Below are positions 55,433 to 64,000 of a DNA stretch of 64,000 nt, piece after piece. The notes under the pieces were generated by a model. The model made no database searches and was not told where the DNA came from. It was given only the letters and a program-made list of their open reading frames with translations. The position numbers and the translations under genes are program-made. The DNA is from Undibacterium sp. Jales W-56 (GTDB lineage Bacteria > Pseudomonadota > Gammaproteobacteria > Burkholderiales > Burkholderiaceae_D). Position 1 is the first letter of the stretch. Each line of letters starts with the position of its first letter. Location: positions 1 through 64,000 of the forward strand of contig NZ_JAJLQW010000001.1 in NCBI RefSeq assembly GCF_025548535.1, read 5' to 3'.

Positions 55433-57173
55433 CGAGACTTGCCTCCAGTTGCTGATAGCGCCATTGCGAGGCATACCAGCCAGCATGTTCCAGCAACTCG
55501 TTGTGCGAGCCTTGTTCAATCATGCGACCGTCACGCAAGACCAGAATATGATCGGCATCGGCCACCGCGCTGAGCCGGTGACTGACGATGATGGCACTGC
55601 GTTCCTTGCGCTGTTGGCGCAATTCGTGCAGATGTTGCAGGATGCGGGTTTCGGTATCGGTGTCGACGGCGGATAAGGCATCATCGAGCAGCAGCAAGGG
55701 GCTGTCGGTCAGCAAGGCGCGGGCAATCGCAACACGCTGACGCTGGCCGCCGGACAGCGTGACGCCACGTTCCCCGACCGGCGTGTCGTAGCCCTGCGGG
55801 AAGCGCACAATATCCTCATGCACCGCGGCCAATCTGGCGGCATGCATAATCTGTTCGCGGGTCGCCTCAGGATTGCCGAGCGCGATGTTATTGGCAATCG
55901 ATGCCGAAAATAAAAATGGTTCTTGCGCGACCCAATTGATCGCAGAACGCAGGCTATGCAAGCGGTAGTTCGATACCGCTTCTTTGCCCCATAGCAAACT
56001 CCCCTGAGTCGTATCGTATTGACGTAACAGAAGGCGGATGATGGTGGATTTGCCCGATCCCGTGTGTCCGACGATGCCCAGAGTTTTACCTTCATCTAAA
56101 GTGAACGATACCTGGTCCAGTGCAAGCGCCTGTTGCCCGGGGTAAGAGAAACTGACTTGCCCGAACTGCAAACTGCCATGCGGCAACGCGGTGATCTGGC
56201 CGTGATCCTGGATACTCAGTTCCTGCGCCAACACCGGCTGCAGGCGGTTCCAGGCGGCTTTGCCTCGTTCCAGCAAGGACAATACCCAGCCGGCGGCAAA
56301 CATGGGCCAGATCAATTGACCGAGATACATGGTGAAGCTGGTCAGCGTACCGATCGTCATCTCCCCATGCCAGACCAGATAGCCGCCCATGCACAATGTC
56401 AAAGCGCCGGCGGAGGTCAAGGCAATTCCTACCGCGGGTTCGTAGGCAGCTTCCCAGCGCTGGGCGCTCAGGCTGGCGTCGGCAGCGCGCTCGGCGAGTT
56501 CGGCGAATTGCGCCGCGCTGCGCTGCTCCAGCCCCAGCGCGCGTAAAGTCCGCACCCCTGCCAGGGTCTCTTGCACCTGCTCATTGAGCTTGCTAAAGCG
56601 ATCGAGTGAGTCGCGCGATGCATCGTGCACATGATGGGTAATCGTTTTAAACGCCCATCCCATAAACGGGAAGGGCAACAAGGCAACCAGCGCGAGTCGC
56701 CAGTCGACCCCCAATAGCATCATGCCGATCACCAGTACGAAAGTCATGCTGCCGTCAAATCCTGCCAGCATGGCTTCACCCGACGCCAGCTCAATCGCAT
56801 CGGCATCATTGGTGCCCAGCGCCATCAGGTCGCCGGTACGTTGCTGCTGAAAAAACGGTGCGCCTTGCAAGCTCAGGCGTTGATATAAACGAGTGCGTAA
56901 TTGCACCCCGAGCTGGTAGGAGGCGGCAAATAACTGCATGCGCCAGCCGACGCGCAAAAAGTAAATCGCAACCCCCATCAAGACCAGCTCAGCTAGCTGG
57001 ATTGCCAGTCCGCGCTGATCCAGATGATGGGCGACCATGGCATCGATCACTGCACCGACTTTACGCGGGATTAATACAGTTAACACTGCTACCGAGAACA
57101 GCATCGCGGCAGCGGCAAGGTAATGGCGTTTGTGATTGCGGATAAATTGGGCAAGCAGCTGGTACAAACTCAT
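55422..57173 (-). CDS. mdlA: Heterodimeric ABC exporter subunit, MdlA-like
   Basis: The 583-aa half-transporter has six membrane segments and an ATPase domain with Walker A GHTGSGKST, a canonical LSGGQRQ signature and Walker B LLLLDDALSAVD. The residue after the Walker B Asp is Asp, not the catalytic Glu, so this nucleotide site is degenerate. It pairs with mdlB, whose signature is non-canonical, as expected when one of two composite sites is inactive. The gene order mdlA-mdlB agrees with E. coli. Confidence 0.9.
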   Translation of the reverse strand: MSLYQLLAQFIRNHKRHYLAAAAMLFSVAVLTVLIPRKVGAVIDAMVAHHLDQRGLAIQLAELVLMGVAIYFLRVGWRMQLFAASYQLGVQLRTRLYQRLSLQGAPFFQQQRTGDLMALGTNDADAIELASGEAMLAGFDGSMTFVLVIGMMLLGVDWRLALVALLPFPFMGWAFKTITHHVHDASRDSLDRFSKLNEQVQETLAGVRTLRALGLEQRSAAQFAELAERAADASLSAQRWEAAYEPAVGIALTSAGALTLCMGGYLVWHGEMTIGTLTSFTMYLGQLIWPMFAAGWVLSLLERGKAAWNRLQPVLAQELSIQDHGQITALPHGSLQFGQVSFSYPGQQALALDQVSFTLDEGKTLGIVGHTGSGKSTIIRLLLRQYDTTQGSLLWGKEAVSNYRLHSLRSAINWVAQEPFLFSASIANNIALGNPEATREQIMHAARLAAVHEDIVRFPQGYDTPVGERGVTLSGGQRQRVAIARALLTDSPLLLLDDALSAVDTDTETRILQHLHELRQQRKERSAIIVSHRLSAVADADHILVLRDGRMIEQGSHNELLEHAGWYASQWRYQQLEASLDAA

Positions 57174-57367
57174 GTCGGTGTCTTATGACTTCGGTAATTG
57201 CTATGGTGTTTTGATATCACGGTACTACTCTTGGTCGCCAGGATCAGCCGTGATCGGAGCCAGTGATGATACAGCATTTGATTTATCAGGACTGACGCAA
57301 AAAACCAAACCCCCAACCCCTCGCCACCGAGACACGCAGACGCACAGAAAAGGCAAGAGGGATTGGC

Positions 57368-57426
57368 TTAAAACGAAGCCGCAATCTGGATGCGCCTGTT
57401 GGCACGAAATGCCTCTGTAAGCCGCA
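57368..57426 (-). pseudogene. 3' remnant of a paralog of the 87-aa gene; left inverted-repeat arm
   Basis: 59 bp match 60038-60096 in inverted orientation at 56 of 59 positions. Read on the minus strand in the same frame it ends RLTEAFRANRRIQIAASF-stop, against RLAEAFRANRRIQLAASF-stop in the intact gene. Upstream the similarity fades to a few residues. It is therefore the tail of a lost copy of that gene, or one arm of a repeat that happens to be coding. Confidence 0.7.
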
Positions 57427-57448
57427 CAAACAGTGCGGTTTCGTTTTT
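57419..57448 (+). terminator. Terminator-like hairpin without a plus-strand gene
   Basis: A 6-bp stem (57422-57427 with 57433-57438), extendable by a G-U and two A-T pairs, then TTTCGTTTTT. No plus-strand gene precedes it; it may be a relic with the repeat arm next to it. Confidence 0.45.
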
Positions 57449-57533
57449 AAGCTTGCCCAATCCCCGCTGACAATCCCTCCCGCTTGCGGAGGAGGGCAGA
57501 CTGACCAGCGGATGTGTCAAGCAGGCGCAGCGC

Positions 57534-59666
57534 TTAACGTGCGATCACCACATCGGCATTATCGCGTTTCAGCATATTCCACAAAAACGAATACGTGATG
57601 GCCGACATATCCGCCCTTTGCGCATTATTCGCGGCGCCGCCGTGACCGCCTTCGATATTCTCGTAGTACCAGACATTCTGGTGATCCTGGCTCAGCATTT
57701 TCGCTGCCATCTTGCGCGCGTGACCCGGATGTACACGGTCGTCGCGGGTCGAGGTGATGAACAGGACGTTCGGGTATTTGACGCCGGCCTTGACGTTTTG
57801 ATACGGCGAATAGCGCGAGATGTAATCCCATTCCGCTGCGATGTCTGGATTGCCATATTCACCCATCCAGGATGCACCTGCCAGTAATTTGTTATAGCGC
57901 TGCATGTCCAGCAGCGGTACTTGGCTGACTACCGCGTTGAACAATTCCGGATGCTGGGTCAGCGCCACGCCAGCCAACAAGCCGCCATTGCTGCCGCCCA
58001 TTGCGCCCAGGTGCTGCGGGCTGGTGATTTTGCTGGCGATCAGATCAGCAGCGACTGCGGCAAAATCATCATAGGCACGCTGGCGATTTTCCTTGAGCGC
58101 CGCCTGATGCCAGCGCGGGCCGAATTCGCCGCCGCCACGGATATTCGCCACCACATACACGCCGCCTTTTTCCAGCCAGGATTTGCCGATGCCGCCCGAG
58201 TAGGACGGCGTCAGGGAAATTTCAAAACCGCCGTAGCCATACAACAGCGTGGGGTTATTGCCATCGTATTTGACGTCTTTGCGTTTCACCAGAAAGTAGG
58301 GGACTTTGGTGCCGTCTCTGGAGGTCGCAAACTGCTGTGTAGTCTCATACGGTGAGGCGTCAAAGAAGCCCGGCGCGGATTTAAGCGACTCACGCCGATC
58401 GTTGCCCGCATGCGCCAGAATGTAGACGCTGGGAGTCAGATAATCTGAATAACTCAGCAGGTAGTCATCCGAATTATCGGCATCCACAGCACTCACCCCA
58501 ACCGCGCCCATGGTCGGCAAGGCGACCTGGCGCGAGATCCATTTGCCGTTGTCCAGTTTCCATTCATGCAGATTGCTCTTGACATTGTTCAGCGATTGCA
58601 CCAGCACATAATGTTTGGTGTAAGCCGCGCCGGTCAACGAGGTGCTGTCGCTGGGTTCAAACAGGACCGTGAAATTGCGTTCGCCTTTTTTATATGCATC
58701 AAAATCCATCGCTAACATGCTGCCCGGCGCATAGGTCTTGCCGCCGGTGGTCCATGCCTCACGCGGCGTGACGACGAATTGCTTACCAAAAAAACTGACG
58801 CTGGAATGGCTGGGCACATCGAGTTTAGTCAGTTTGTCGCCTTCTTTCAGAAATTGTTCTGAAGAATAAAACGTGATTTGACGCCCGACCAGTTCATGAT
58901 GAATGCCGTCATGGTCGCTGCTGTGCGCAGAGATCGCCATATCAGTTTTTTCGCCTTCGAGCAGGACTTTTGCTGCACTCAGCGGTGTGCCACGCTTCCA
59001 TTCCTTGACGATGCGCGCATAGCCGGAATCGGTCAGCGTGCCGGCGCCAAAATCGGTGGCGACAAACAGCGTGTCCCGGTCGCGCCAGTCGAGGTTCATC
59101 TTGGCTTCCGGCAGGCTGAAACCGTCTTTGACGAAGCTTTGGGTGGTCAGGTCAAATTCACGCATGACCACGGCATCGGCACCGCCGCGCGACAGTTCGA
59201 TCAGGCAGCGGTCGTAGACAGGGTGGCGGCAGATACTATTTTTGAATACCCAATTTTCGTTTTCTGTTTTTGCCAGGGCGTCGACATCGAGTACCGGTTC
59301 CCATTTGGGTTGCGCCTTGCGGTATTCATCGAGCGTGGTTTTGCGCCACAGGCCGCGCGGATGCTCGGCATCCATCCAGAAGTTGTAATAGTAATTGCCC
59401 ATCTTGCGGATGCCGGGAATCCGGTCTTTGGAGTCGAGCACGACTTGCAGGTCGCTACGCAATTTTAAAAAGGCCGGATCGGTATCGAGCTTGCTGCGGG
59501 TGATCTGGTTGCGTGCCTTGACCCAATCCAGGGCTTTTTCACCGGTCACGTCTTCCAGCCATTGCTGCGGGTCGGCCGCGGTGGTGGCAGTTTGTGCGAC
59601 GGCATTGCCGATGGCACTCAGCAATAGCAAGGCGGCTAGCATTTGGGTATGTGTTTGGCGTTTCAT
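57534..59666 (-). CDS. Prolyl oligopeptidase family serine peptidase (S9A)
   Basis: Cleaves short peptides after proline; a signal peptide (cleaved after AVAQ, about residue 25) points to the periplasm. The 710-aa protein has the beta-propeller N-terminal part and the alpha/beta hydrolase domain with Ser559 (GGSNGG), Asp642/643 (TRDDRVHPGH) and His675 (EGGHGG) in the family order. It is monocistronic and is bracketed by the two arms of a 59-bp inverted repeat. Confidence 0.95.
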   Translation of the reverse strand: MKRQTHTQMLAALLLLSAIGNAVAQTATTAADPQQWLEDVTGEKALDWVKARNQITRSKLDTDPAFLKLRSDLQVVLDSKDRIPGIRKMGNYYYNFWMDAEHPRGLWRKTTLDEYRKAQPKWEPVLDVDALAKTENENWVFKNSICRHPVYDRCLIELSRGGADAVVMREFDLTTQSFVKDGFSLPEAKMNLDWRDRDTLFVATDFGAGTLTDSGYARIVKEWKRGTPLSAAKVLLEGEKTDMAISAHSSDHDGIHHELVGRQITFYSSEQFLKEGDKLTKLDVPSHSSVSFFGKQFVVTPREAWTTGGKTYAPGSMLAMDFDAYKKGERNFTVLFEPSDSTSLTGAAYTKHYVLVQSLNNVKSNLHEWKLDNGKWISRQVALPTMGAVGVSAVDADNSDDYLLSYSDYLTPSVYILAHAGNDRRESLKSAPGFFDASPYETTQQFATSRDGTKVPYFLVKRKDVKYDGNNPTLLYGYGGFEISLTPSYSGGIGKSWLEKGGVYVVANIRGGGEFGPRWHQAALKENRQRAYDDFAAVAADLIASKITSPQHLGAMGGSNGGLLAGVALTQHPELFNAVVSQVPLLDMQRYNKLLAGASWMGEYGNPDIAAEWDYISRYSPYQNVKAGVKYPNVLFITSTRDDRVHPGHARKMAAKMLSQDHQNVWYYENIEGGHGGAANNAQRADMSAITYSFLWNMLKRDNADVVIAR

Positions 59667-59832
59667 TCTTGTCCTTATTGTCGAGCGCGGTGCCTTGCGC
59701 AGGTTTTTTTATGAGGTGCGTCAGTGTCCATGGGCATTCATCCCGAACTGCAGATTGACCTGCCGCAGCATAATTAAGTTCATTGCTGACATAGGTTTGC
59801 AGTTCGCCTGCATCGGGGTAGGAGATTGCAGC

Positions 59833-60096
59833 ATGATTCTAAATCGGACCTCGCCGATCATGCGTCGTGATTTAAGGCCAGGATCGAAACTAAGTTTTGC
59901 GTTTAGGCAAAAGACAGAATTTAGCGTGGATTTGCCAGCAGATTCGCTGATACGTGCAGGTAAGTTGACTGGCAATATAGAATTTGCGCAAAACGACAAG
60001 CTGCTTGCCGCAGTTGACATTGAACCCGCAGGCTGGATGCGGCTTGCAGAGGCATTTCGCGCCAACAGGCGCATCCAGCTTGCGGCTTCGTTTTAA
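59833..60096 (+). CDS. Hypothetical 87-aa protein
   Basis: I do not recognise a family. The 87-aa product starts at ATG 59833 with AGGAG eight bases upstream. It is basic, without signal or membrane segment, and has alternating short hydrophobic stretches suggesting beta-strands, then a helix-like MRLAEAFRANRRIQL end. Its last 59 bp are duplicated in inverted orientation at 57368-57426 with the frame kept, which argues that the reading frame is or was real. Confidence 0.6.
   Translation: MILNRTSPIMRRDLRPGSKLSFAFRQKTEFSVDLPADSLIRAGKLTGNIEFAQNDKLLAAVDIEPAGWMRLAEAFRANRRIQLAASF
60038..60096. repeat. Right arm of the 59-bp inverted repeat
   Basis: Matches 57368-57426 on the opposite strand with three mismatches. 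It forms the 3' end of the 87-aa ORF including its stop codon. The arms bracket the prolyl oligopeptidase gene, 2.7 kb end to end. Confidence 0.85.
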
Positions 60097-60372
60097 TATA
60101 TCAGCATCCCATGAAACCTATCCTTTTGCTTTTCGCTGCGTCTCGGTGGTCCGGCGCACGGCTGGCCTCGTTTTTCTGGGGGCAGAGTATGGTCAGGGAG
60201 GATGCTCAGCGTGTTTTGCTATTTAGTCTCATACCAGTATTCAGCAACTTGGCGCAAGCGGCGCAGATACACAGGCGGTGCTGCAACTGACCGGCAATTA
60301 TCACAACTTGCTACGCATGTGGGCGGAGCCGACATAGTCGTATTTTTCACATATCCTGATTTGCAGTATGAA

Positions 60373-61305
60373 TCAACGCTGCGCCAATTTGGCTTGCGCA
60401 GACACATTGCGTCTGATCCAGCCCAGCATGTCTTGCCAGATGCGTTGCACTTCGGCGTCGGGCGGCAGCACGGTGGCATTCGGTAATTCGATGGTGACAA
60501 CCGGAATATCTTTATGCAGGCCGCTGTAGTTGCCGAGTGATCCCGGGTACACGCCGACACGGTTGTAGATCAGCCGGCCGAAACGGCGCGGCGGCGTGAC
60601 GGGGCCGTCGAAGTCAAGTACGCCGAATGGCGCATGTACCGAGATGATCACGTCGGGTTTGAATTGTTCTATGGTGTCGTATACCCAGCGGCTTTCGGGT
60701 TCGGAAACCGGTGCCTTGCCGGGAAAACGACGCGGATCGCTGCGCGTGGTGTTGGCCCAATAGCGCGGCGCATCCTGTTGCCAGTTCGGCGTCGGAAAAT
60801 TGCGGTTCAGATCGACACCGCGGGCATTCACGCGCATCGGTTTGGCGGCCAGCAAACCATCGGGATTGACGATGGGGGCGATCTTCCATTGGAATTCCTG
60901 CGTTGCTGGTTTTTGCATGACCTCGATCCACTTGAACACAATCGCGGATGCGGTTTGTTCGTCGCCGTGGATGCCGCCGAGCAGCAGCACTTTCAACGCC
61001 TGCTTGCGGCGCGGATCGGCGGCGATATCGCGTACCAGTATCGGGAAGCCATTGGCGGATAAGGCGCCAGCCGGTTGCACTTGGCTATTGCGGCAATCGG
61101 TACCGGAGATTTTTGGCAAACGTGCGACCAGCGGTGTGCACCAGTCGGTGATGGGTTTGGCTGCCTGGGCGGATATTGCAGAGGTGGCCGCGAGCGCCTG
61201 GTGCGACCAGCCCGAGACCGACATGATTACGGCAAGACCAAAACATGCAAGGCGCGCGGATTTGACAGGTATCACACTACACAACAACGGGGCCCGGCAT
61301 TGCAT
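60373..61305 (-). CDS. M14-family zinc carboxypeptidase (MpaA-like)
   Basis: M14 peptidases remove C-terminal residues; the MpaA subgroup cuts gamma-D-glutamyl-diaminopimelate in murein peptides. The 310-aa precursor has a signal peptide (cleavage near ALAAT, residue 41), zinc ligands His113 and Glu116 (HGDE) and His224 (SVHAP), the substrate-binding NARGVDLNRNF, and catalytic Glu273 (TIELP). The compact size fits MpaA-like enzymes. It is on the metK strand, 180 bp downstream of it. Confidence 0.88.
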   Translation of the reverse strand: MQCRAPLLCSVIPVKSARLACFGLAVIMSVSGWSHQALAATSAISAQAAKPITDWCTPLVARLPKISGTDCRNSQVQPAGALSANGFPILVRDIAADPRRKQALKVLLLGGIHGDEQTASAIVFKWIEVMQKPATQEFQWKIAPIVNPDGLLAAKPMRVNARGVDLNRNFPTPNWQQDAPRYWANTTRSDPRRFPGKAPVSEPESRWVYDTIEQFKPDVIISVHAPFGVLDFDGPVTPPRRFGRLIYNRVGVYPGSLGNYSGLHKDIPVVTIELPNATVLPPDAEVQRIWQDMLGWIRRNVSAQAKLAQR

Positions 61306-61485
61306 GCTTCAGTCCATATTCAGGCAGGTATAAATATTATTCAAACATAGATTTAAACAAACAGGGAACTTCTAAAAACCCTTTAATCGAGATGCAGCGC
61401 CAGGCAGAGTTCGCCGGTCGGTACGGCGAGGCTTTGTAAGGACGCGATGCGTTCGAGTACGGGGTTGTTAGACATTCCCGATAGC

Positions 61486-62664
61486 TTAGAGTCCTGCGGC
61501 CTTGCGTAACAACACGGCTTTGTCAGTGCGTTCCCAGGTGAATTCAGGCTCTTCACGACCGAAGTGACCATACGCTGCGGTCTTGGAATAAATCGGACGC
61601 AGCAGATCCAGCATCTGGATGATGCCTTTTGGACGCAAGTCAAAATAGTCATTCACCAGGGCGGCGATTTGTTCATCCGGGATCACGCCTGTACCTTCGG
61701 TGTACACCGTCACGTTCATCGGACGCGCTACGCCAATCGCATACGCGACCTGGATCTGGCATTGTTTTGCCAGGCCGGCGGCGACGATATTTTTCGCCAC
61801 ATAACGCGCCGCATAGGCTGCCGAACGATCGACTTTGGTAGGGTCCTTGCCGGAGAAAGCGCCGCCGCCATGCGGGCAAGCGCCGCCGTAGGTATCGACA
61901 ATGATCTTGCGGCCGGTCAAGCCGCAATCGCCTTGCGGACCGCCGATCACGAAGCGGCCGGTTGGATTGATCAGGTACTTGGTATCTTTCAGCCAGTCTT
62001 TTGGCAATACCGGTTTGATGATTTCTTCAATCACGGCTTCGATGAAGCTGGGCTTCATATGCTGGCCATCGCTTTGTTCCGGGCTGTGCTGGGTCGACAG
62101 CACCACGGTATCGATGCTGTGCGGCTTGCCGTCGACATAACGCATGGTGACCTGGCTCTTGGCATCGGGCCGCAGGAAAGGCAGGCGACCGTCCTTGCGC
62201 AATTGCGCCTGACGCTCTACCAGGCGGTGCGCATAGTAGATCGGCGCCGGCATCAGCTCCGGCGTTTCGTCGCAGGCATAACCGAACATCAGGCCCTGAT
62301 CGCCGGCACCGGTATTCAGGTGATCGTCCGATGCATGATCGACGCCTTGCGCGATATCGTTGGATTGTTTGTCATACGCCACCAGCACCGCGCAACCTTT
62401 GTAGTCGATGCCGTACTCGGTATTGTCGTAGCCGATGCGCTTGATGGTGTCGCGCGCAACCTGGATATAGTCGACGTGGGCATTGGTGGTGATTTCACCT
62501 GCCAATACCACCAGACCGGTATTGGTCAGGGTTTCGGCCGCCACGCGGGAACGCGGATCCTGTTCGAGAATGGCATCCAGAATGGCGTCGGAAATTTGAT
62601 CGGCGACTTTGTCGGGATGTCCTTCAGAGACCGATTCGGAGGTGAAGAGAAAATCATTAGCCAT
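61486..62664 (-). CDS. metK: S-adenosylmethionine synthetase
   Basis: MetK makes S-adenosylmethionine from methionine and ATP. The 392-aa product starts at ATG 62664 ([20 protein letters not shown]) with AGGAG upstream; 12 codons before it are not conserved. Key segments [26 protein letters not shown], and [22 protein letters not shown] are intact. I see no SAM riboswitch in its leader. It is divergent from lpxL. Confidence 0.97.
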   Translation of the reverse strand: MANDFLFTSESVSEGHPDKVADQISDAILDAILEQDPRSRVAAETLTNTGLVVLAGEITTNAHVDYIQVARDTIKRIGYDNTEYGIDYKGCAVLVAYDKQSNDIAQGVDHASDDHLNTGAGDQGLMFGYACDETPELMPAPIYYAHRLVERQAQLRKDGRLPFLRPDAKSQVTMRYVDGKPHSIDTVVLSTQHSPEQSDGQHMKPSFIEAVIEEIIKPVLPKDWLKDTKYLINPTGRFVIGGPQGDCGLTGRKIIVDTYGGACPHGGGAFSGKDPTKVDRSAAYAARYVAKNIVAAGLAKQCQIQVAYAIGVARPMNVTVYTEGTGVIPDEQIAALVNDYFDLRPKGIIQMLDLLRPIYSKTAAYGHFGREEPEFTWERTDKAVLLRKAAGL

Positions 62665-62741
62665 CGCAGGCTCCTTGTAAAAATTGACCGTATTAAACAT
62701 GCCGCAGTCGGAAAGAGAACCTGCGACGCTTTAGCGGAATT

Positions 62742-62770
62742 TATATACCGCCTCGCAAGTTGTCTGTTAA
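62742..62770 (-). promoter_or_regulatory. Promoter of metK
   Basis: On the minus strand TTAACA (62770-62765), 17 nt, TATATA (62747-62742); an overlapping TATAAA lies two bases further. It would give a leader of about 70 nt before metK. Confidence 0.6.
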
Positions 62771-62788
62771 CTCGGCGGTTCCTGCATA

Positions 62789-62890
62789 AAAGCTATTGCA
62801 AATTTAATCTGGTGTTGTTGCACCGGCTTGCCGTGCAGTGCGTACTGCCTTCGTCGGCGCGCCTGGCCAGCTTAATTTTGCAATAGCCTT
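62789..62890. repeat. Long inverted repeat between metK and lpxL
   Basis: Arms 62789-62812 and 62867-62890 pair at 21 of 24 positions around a 54-nt loop that contains smaller hairpins (for example a GCAGT/ACTGC stem). It lies upstream of the metK promoter and just before lpxL. It could be a MITE-like insertion or a structured RNA. Confidence 0.7.
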
Positions 62891-62985
62891 TACTCATTGT
62901 GTGATATTTTACGCTTCTTCTTGAGCTCGTGTCGAATCCCACTAATTTTCTGGACTTAATTTCCCTCTCAGAGTTGAGATGCATC

Positions 62986-63852
62986 ATGCTCGTTGCCTTA
63001 TTTCGCTTCCTGTCGATTTTTTCATTACCTGTCTTGCATGCCATCGGCGCAAGCCTGGGTTGGCTTGTCTATCTGGCATCGGGTTCTTATCGCCGCCGCT
63101 TGCAAGAGAATATCGGTCGCGCTGGCTTCGCCGCCGACACTGCTTCAGCGGTACGCGAGGCTGGCAAAAACATCATGGAATTACCCTTTATCTGGTGTGC
63201 CAAACCGGAACGGGTATTGCGCACCGCAACGATAGAAAATTGGGAACTGGTGCAGGCAGCGCTCGATGCTAAAAAAGGCGTGATTCTGTTGACGCCTCAT
63301 TTGGGCTGTTTTGAAATTATTGCCCAGGCGATTGCCGCCAAGACCCGCTTGACTGCGCTGTATCGTCCACCGCGCAAAGCGGCCTTGAAGCCCTTGATAG
63401 AAGGGGCCAGAGCGCGTGACAACCTGATCCTTGCACCGGCGAATTTATCCGGCGTCAGGAGCATGGCTAAAGCCTTGAAAAAGGGTGAGGCGATTGGCCT
63501 TTTACCCGATCAGGTGCCGCAAGAAGGCGAAGGTGTCTGGGCCGGATTTTTTGGCAAACCGGCTTATACCATGACGCTCTCAGCCAAGTTGCATGCCATG
63601 ACGGCTGCGCCTTTGATCCTGACGTATGCCGAGCGTTTGCCGTATGGCCGTGGATATATCGTGCGCTTCGTCGCTTTTGACGAAGTATGGGGCGACGATG
63701 CGACGCAACAGGCGGAAGCGATTAACCGCGCGATGGAAAAACTCATTGCACGCAAACCGGCGCAATATTTCTGGAGTTATAACCGCTACAAAATTCCGCA
63801 TGGCGTCGCCGCGCCGGTGGCATCTGCCGATTCACCGAAGGACCGCACATGA
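62986..63852 (+). CDS. lpxL: Lipid A biosynthesis acyltransferase (LpxL/HtrB family)
   Basis: Adds a secondary acyl chain to lipid A at the inner membrane. The 288-aa protein has an N-terminal membrane anchor (about 5-30), the acyltransferase HX4E motif in TPHLGCFE and the LLPDQVPQEGEGVWAGFFGKPAYT block. I start at ATG 62986 (MLVALFRFL); the longer frame from GTG 62929 adds 19 residues that do not fit. Its stop overlaps the start of a second homolog (ATGA). Confidence 0.92.
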   Translation: MLVALFRFLSIFSLPVLHAIGASLGWLVYLASGSYRRRLQENIGRAGFAADTASAVREAGKNIMELPFIWCAKPERVLRTATIENWELVQAALDAKKGVILLTPHLGCFEIIAQAIAAKTRLTALYRPPRKAALKPLIEGARARDNLILAPANLSGVRSMAKALKKGEAIGLLPDQVPQEGEGVWAGFFGKPAYTMTLSAKLHAMTAAPLILTYAERLPYGRGYIVRFVAFDEVWGDDATQQAEAINRAMEKLIARKPAQYFWSYNRYKIPHGVAAPVASADSPKDRT

Positions 63853-64000
63853 GATTCGTTCTGGGCTTTATGTGGGTCTTGCACTGGTTGCCTTTGCCGG
63901 TGCTGGGACGCTTTGGCGATGCCGTTGGCAGCCTGCTGTTTCGCGTCATCAAATCGCGCCGTCACATCACGCTGACGAATTTGCGCCTGTGCTTGCCGCA
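63849..64000 (+). CDS. Second LpxL/HtrB-family acyltransferase (partial)
   Basis: Starts at ATG 63849, overlapping the lpxL stop by 4 nt, and runs out of the window after 50 codons. The N-terminus (MRFVLGFMWVLHWLPLPVLG) is a membrane anchor and is followed by RRHITLTNLRLCLP, the usual LpxL-family second segment. A tandem pair of late acyltransferases divergent from metK fits Burkholderiales; the two would add the two secondary chains of lipid A. Confidence 0.85.
   Translation, partial: MRFVLGFMWVLHWLPLPVLGRFGDAVGSLLFRVIKSRRHITLTNLRLCLP

Larger units (their letters stand above)
57174..57533. other. Spacer with gene remnant and inverted-repeat arm
   Basis: This 360-bp spacer between mdlA and the peptidase stop has no complete gene. 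Its right half holds the left arm of a 59-bp inverted repeat and a plus-strand terminator-like hairpin. It also has a G/C-rich imperfect hairpin near 57475-57496. The 94-codon plus ORF (57136-57420) is compositionally odd and overlaps the start of mdlA; not called. Confidence 0.6.

Noticed and set aside
57136-57420. 94-codon plus ORF upstream of the repeat arm
   Set aside because: It overlaps the start of mdlA on the other strand, is rich in Lys, Arg and Thr without any family trace, and has no ribosome-binding site.
60111-60290. 59-codon plus ORF with a signal-like hydrophobic stretch before the M14 gene
   Set aside because: The hydrophobic part is near the C-terminus rather than the N-terminus, no good ribosome-binding site is seen, and no homology is recognisable.
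62665-62985. SAM riboswitch upstream of metK
   Set aside because: The only large structure lies upstream of the likely metK promoter, and I could not match it to a SAM-I, SAM-II or SAH core.

Overview
The window is chromosomal DNA of a betaproteobacterium, most likely Burkholderiales and probably Oxalobacteraceae (Undibacterium/Herminiimonas-like). The call rests on protein wording, a fused S10-spc-alpha ribosomal cluster with infA and rpmJ after secY, System II cytochrome c maturation beside a cytochrome c4, the ponA-pilMNOPQ-aroKB arrangement, and metK divergent from a tandem lpxL pair. The genus is an inference. I see no tRNA, rRNA, CRISPR array, insertion sequence or prophage.

Positions 1-14.8 kb hold 29 translation, secretion and transcription genes: rpsJ to rpsQ (S10), rplN to rpmJ (spc) and rpsM to rplQ (alpha). 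The cluster is broken by a promoter and UUCG-capped leader before rplC, a promoter before rplN, and terminator-like hairpins after rpsK and rpsD. Positions 14.8-17.8 kb carry cutA-dsbD and a 1-Cys peroxiredoxin. From 17.9 to 24.5 kb the minus strand carries sbcB, a corA-like gene, a membrane hydroxylase, a YhhN-family gene, hemB and engB. Positions 24.8-31.7 kb hold cytochrome c4, resB, ccsA, msrP, msrQ and an acyltransferase. LptM (57 aa, minus) and cyaY diverge at 32 kb.

Positions 32.5-44.9 kb are an envelope block: mrcA (minus) diverges from pilMNOPQ. These are followed by a lipoprotein of six Ig-like repeats, a single-ORF aroK-aroB fusion and dgt. Positions 45-51.2 kb hold a DUF4197 gene, a 3-hydroxyisobutyryl-CoA hydrolase-like gene, an AEC transporter, an Lrp regulator divergent from metC, and an oxygenase-cupin pair. 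Positions 51.4-57.2 kb (minus) hold a heterodimeric ABC exporter (mdlA-mdlB) in one operon with a second mrcA. Positions 57.5-64 kb hold a prolyl oligopeptidase flanked by a 59-bp inverted repeat, an M14 carboxypeptidase, metK, lpxL and a second, truncated lpxL.

The most unusual material is non-coding. Two similar plus-strand small-RNA-like units (about 50.09-50.16 and 51.32-51.39 kb) each have a hairpin loop containing CUCUCC followed by a terminator; the first has a sigma-E-like promoter. A third plus-strand candidate between hemB and engB has a CUCCUCCC loop. A related AT-rich palindromic element sits at the 3' end of three minus-strand genes.
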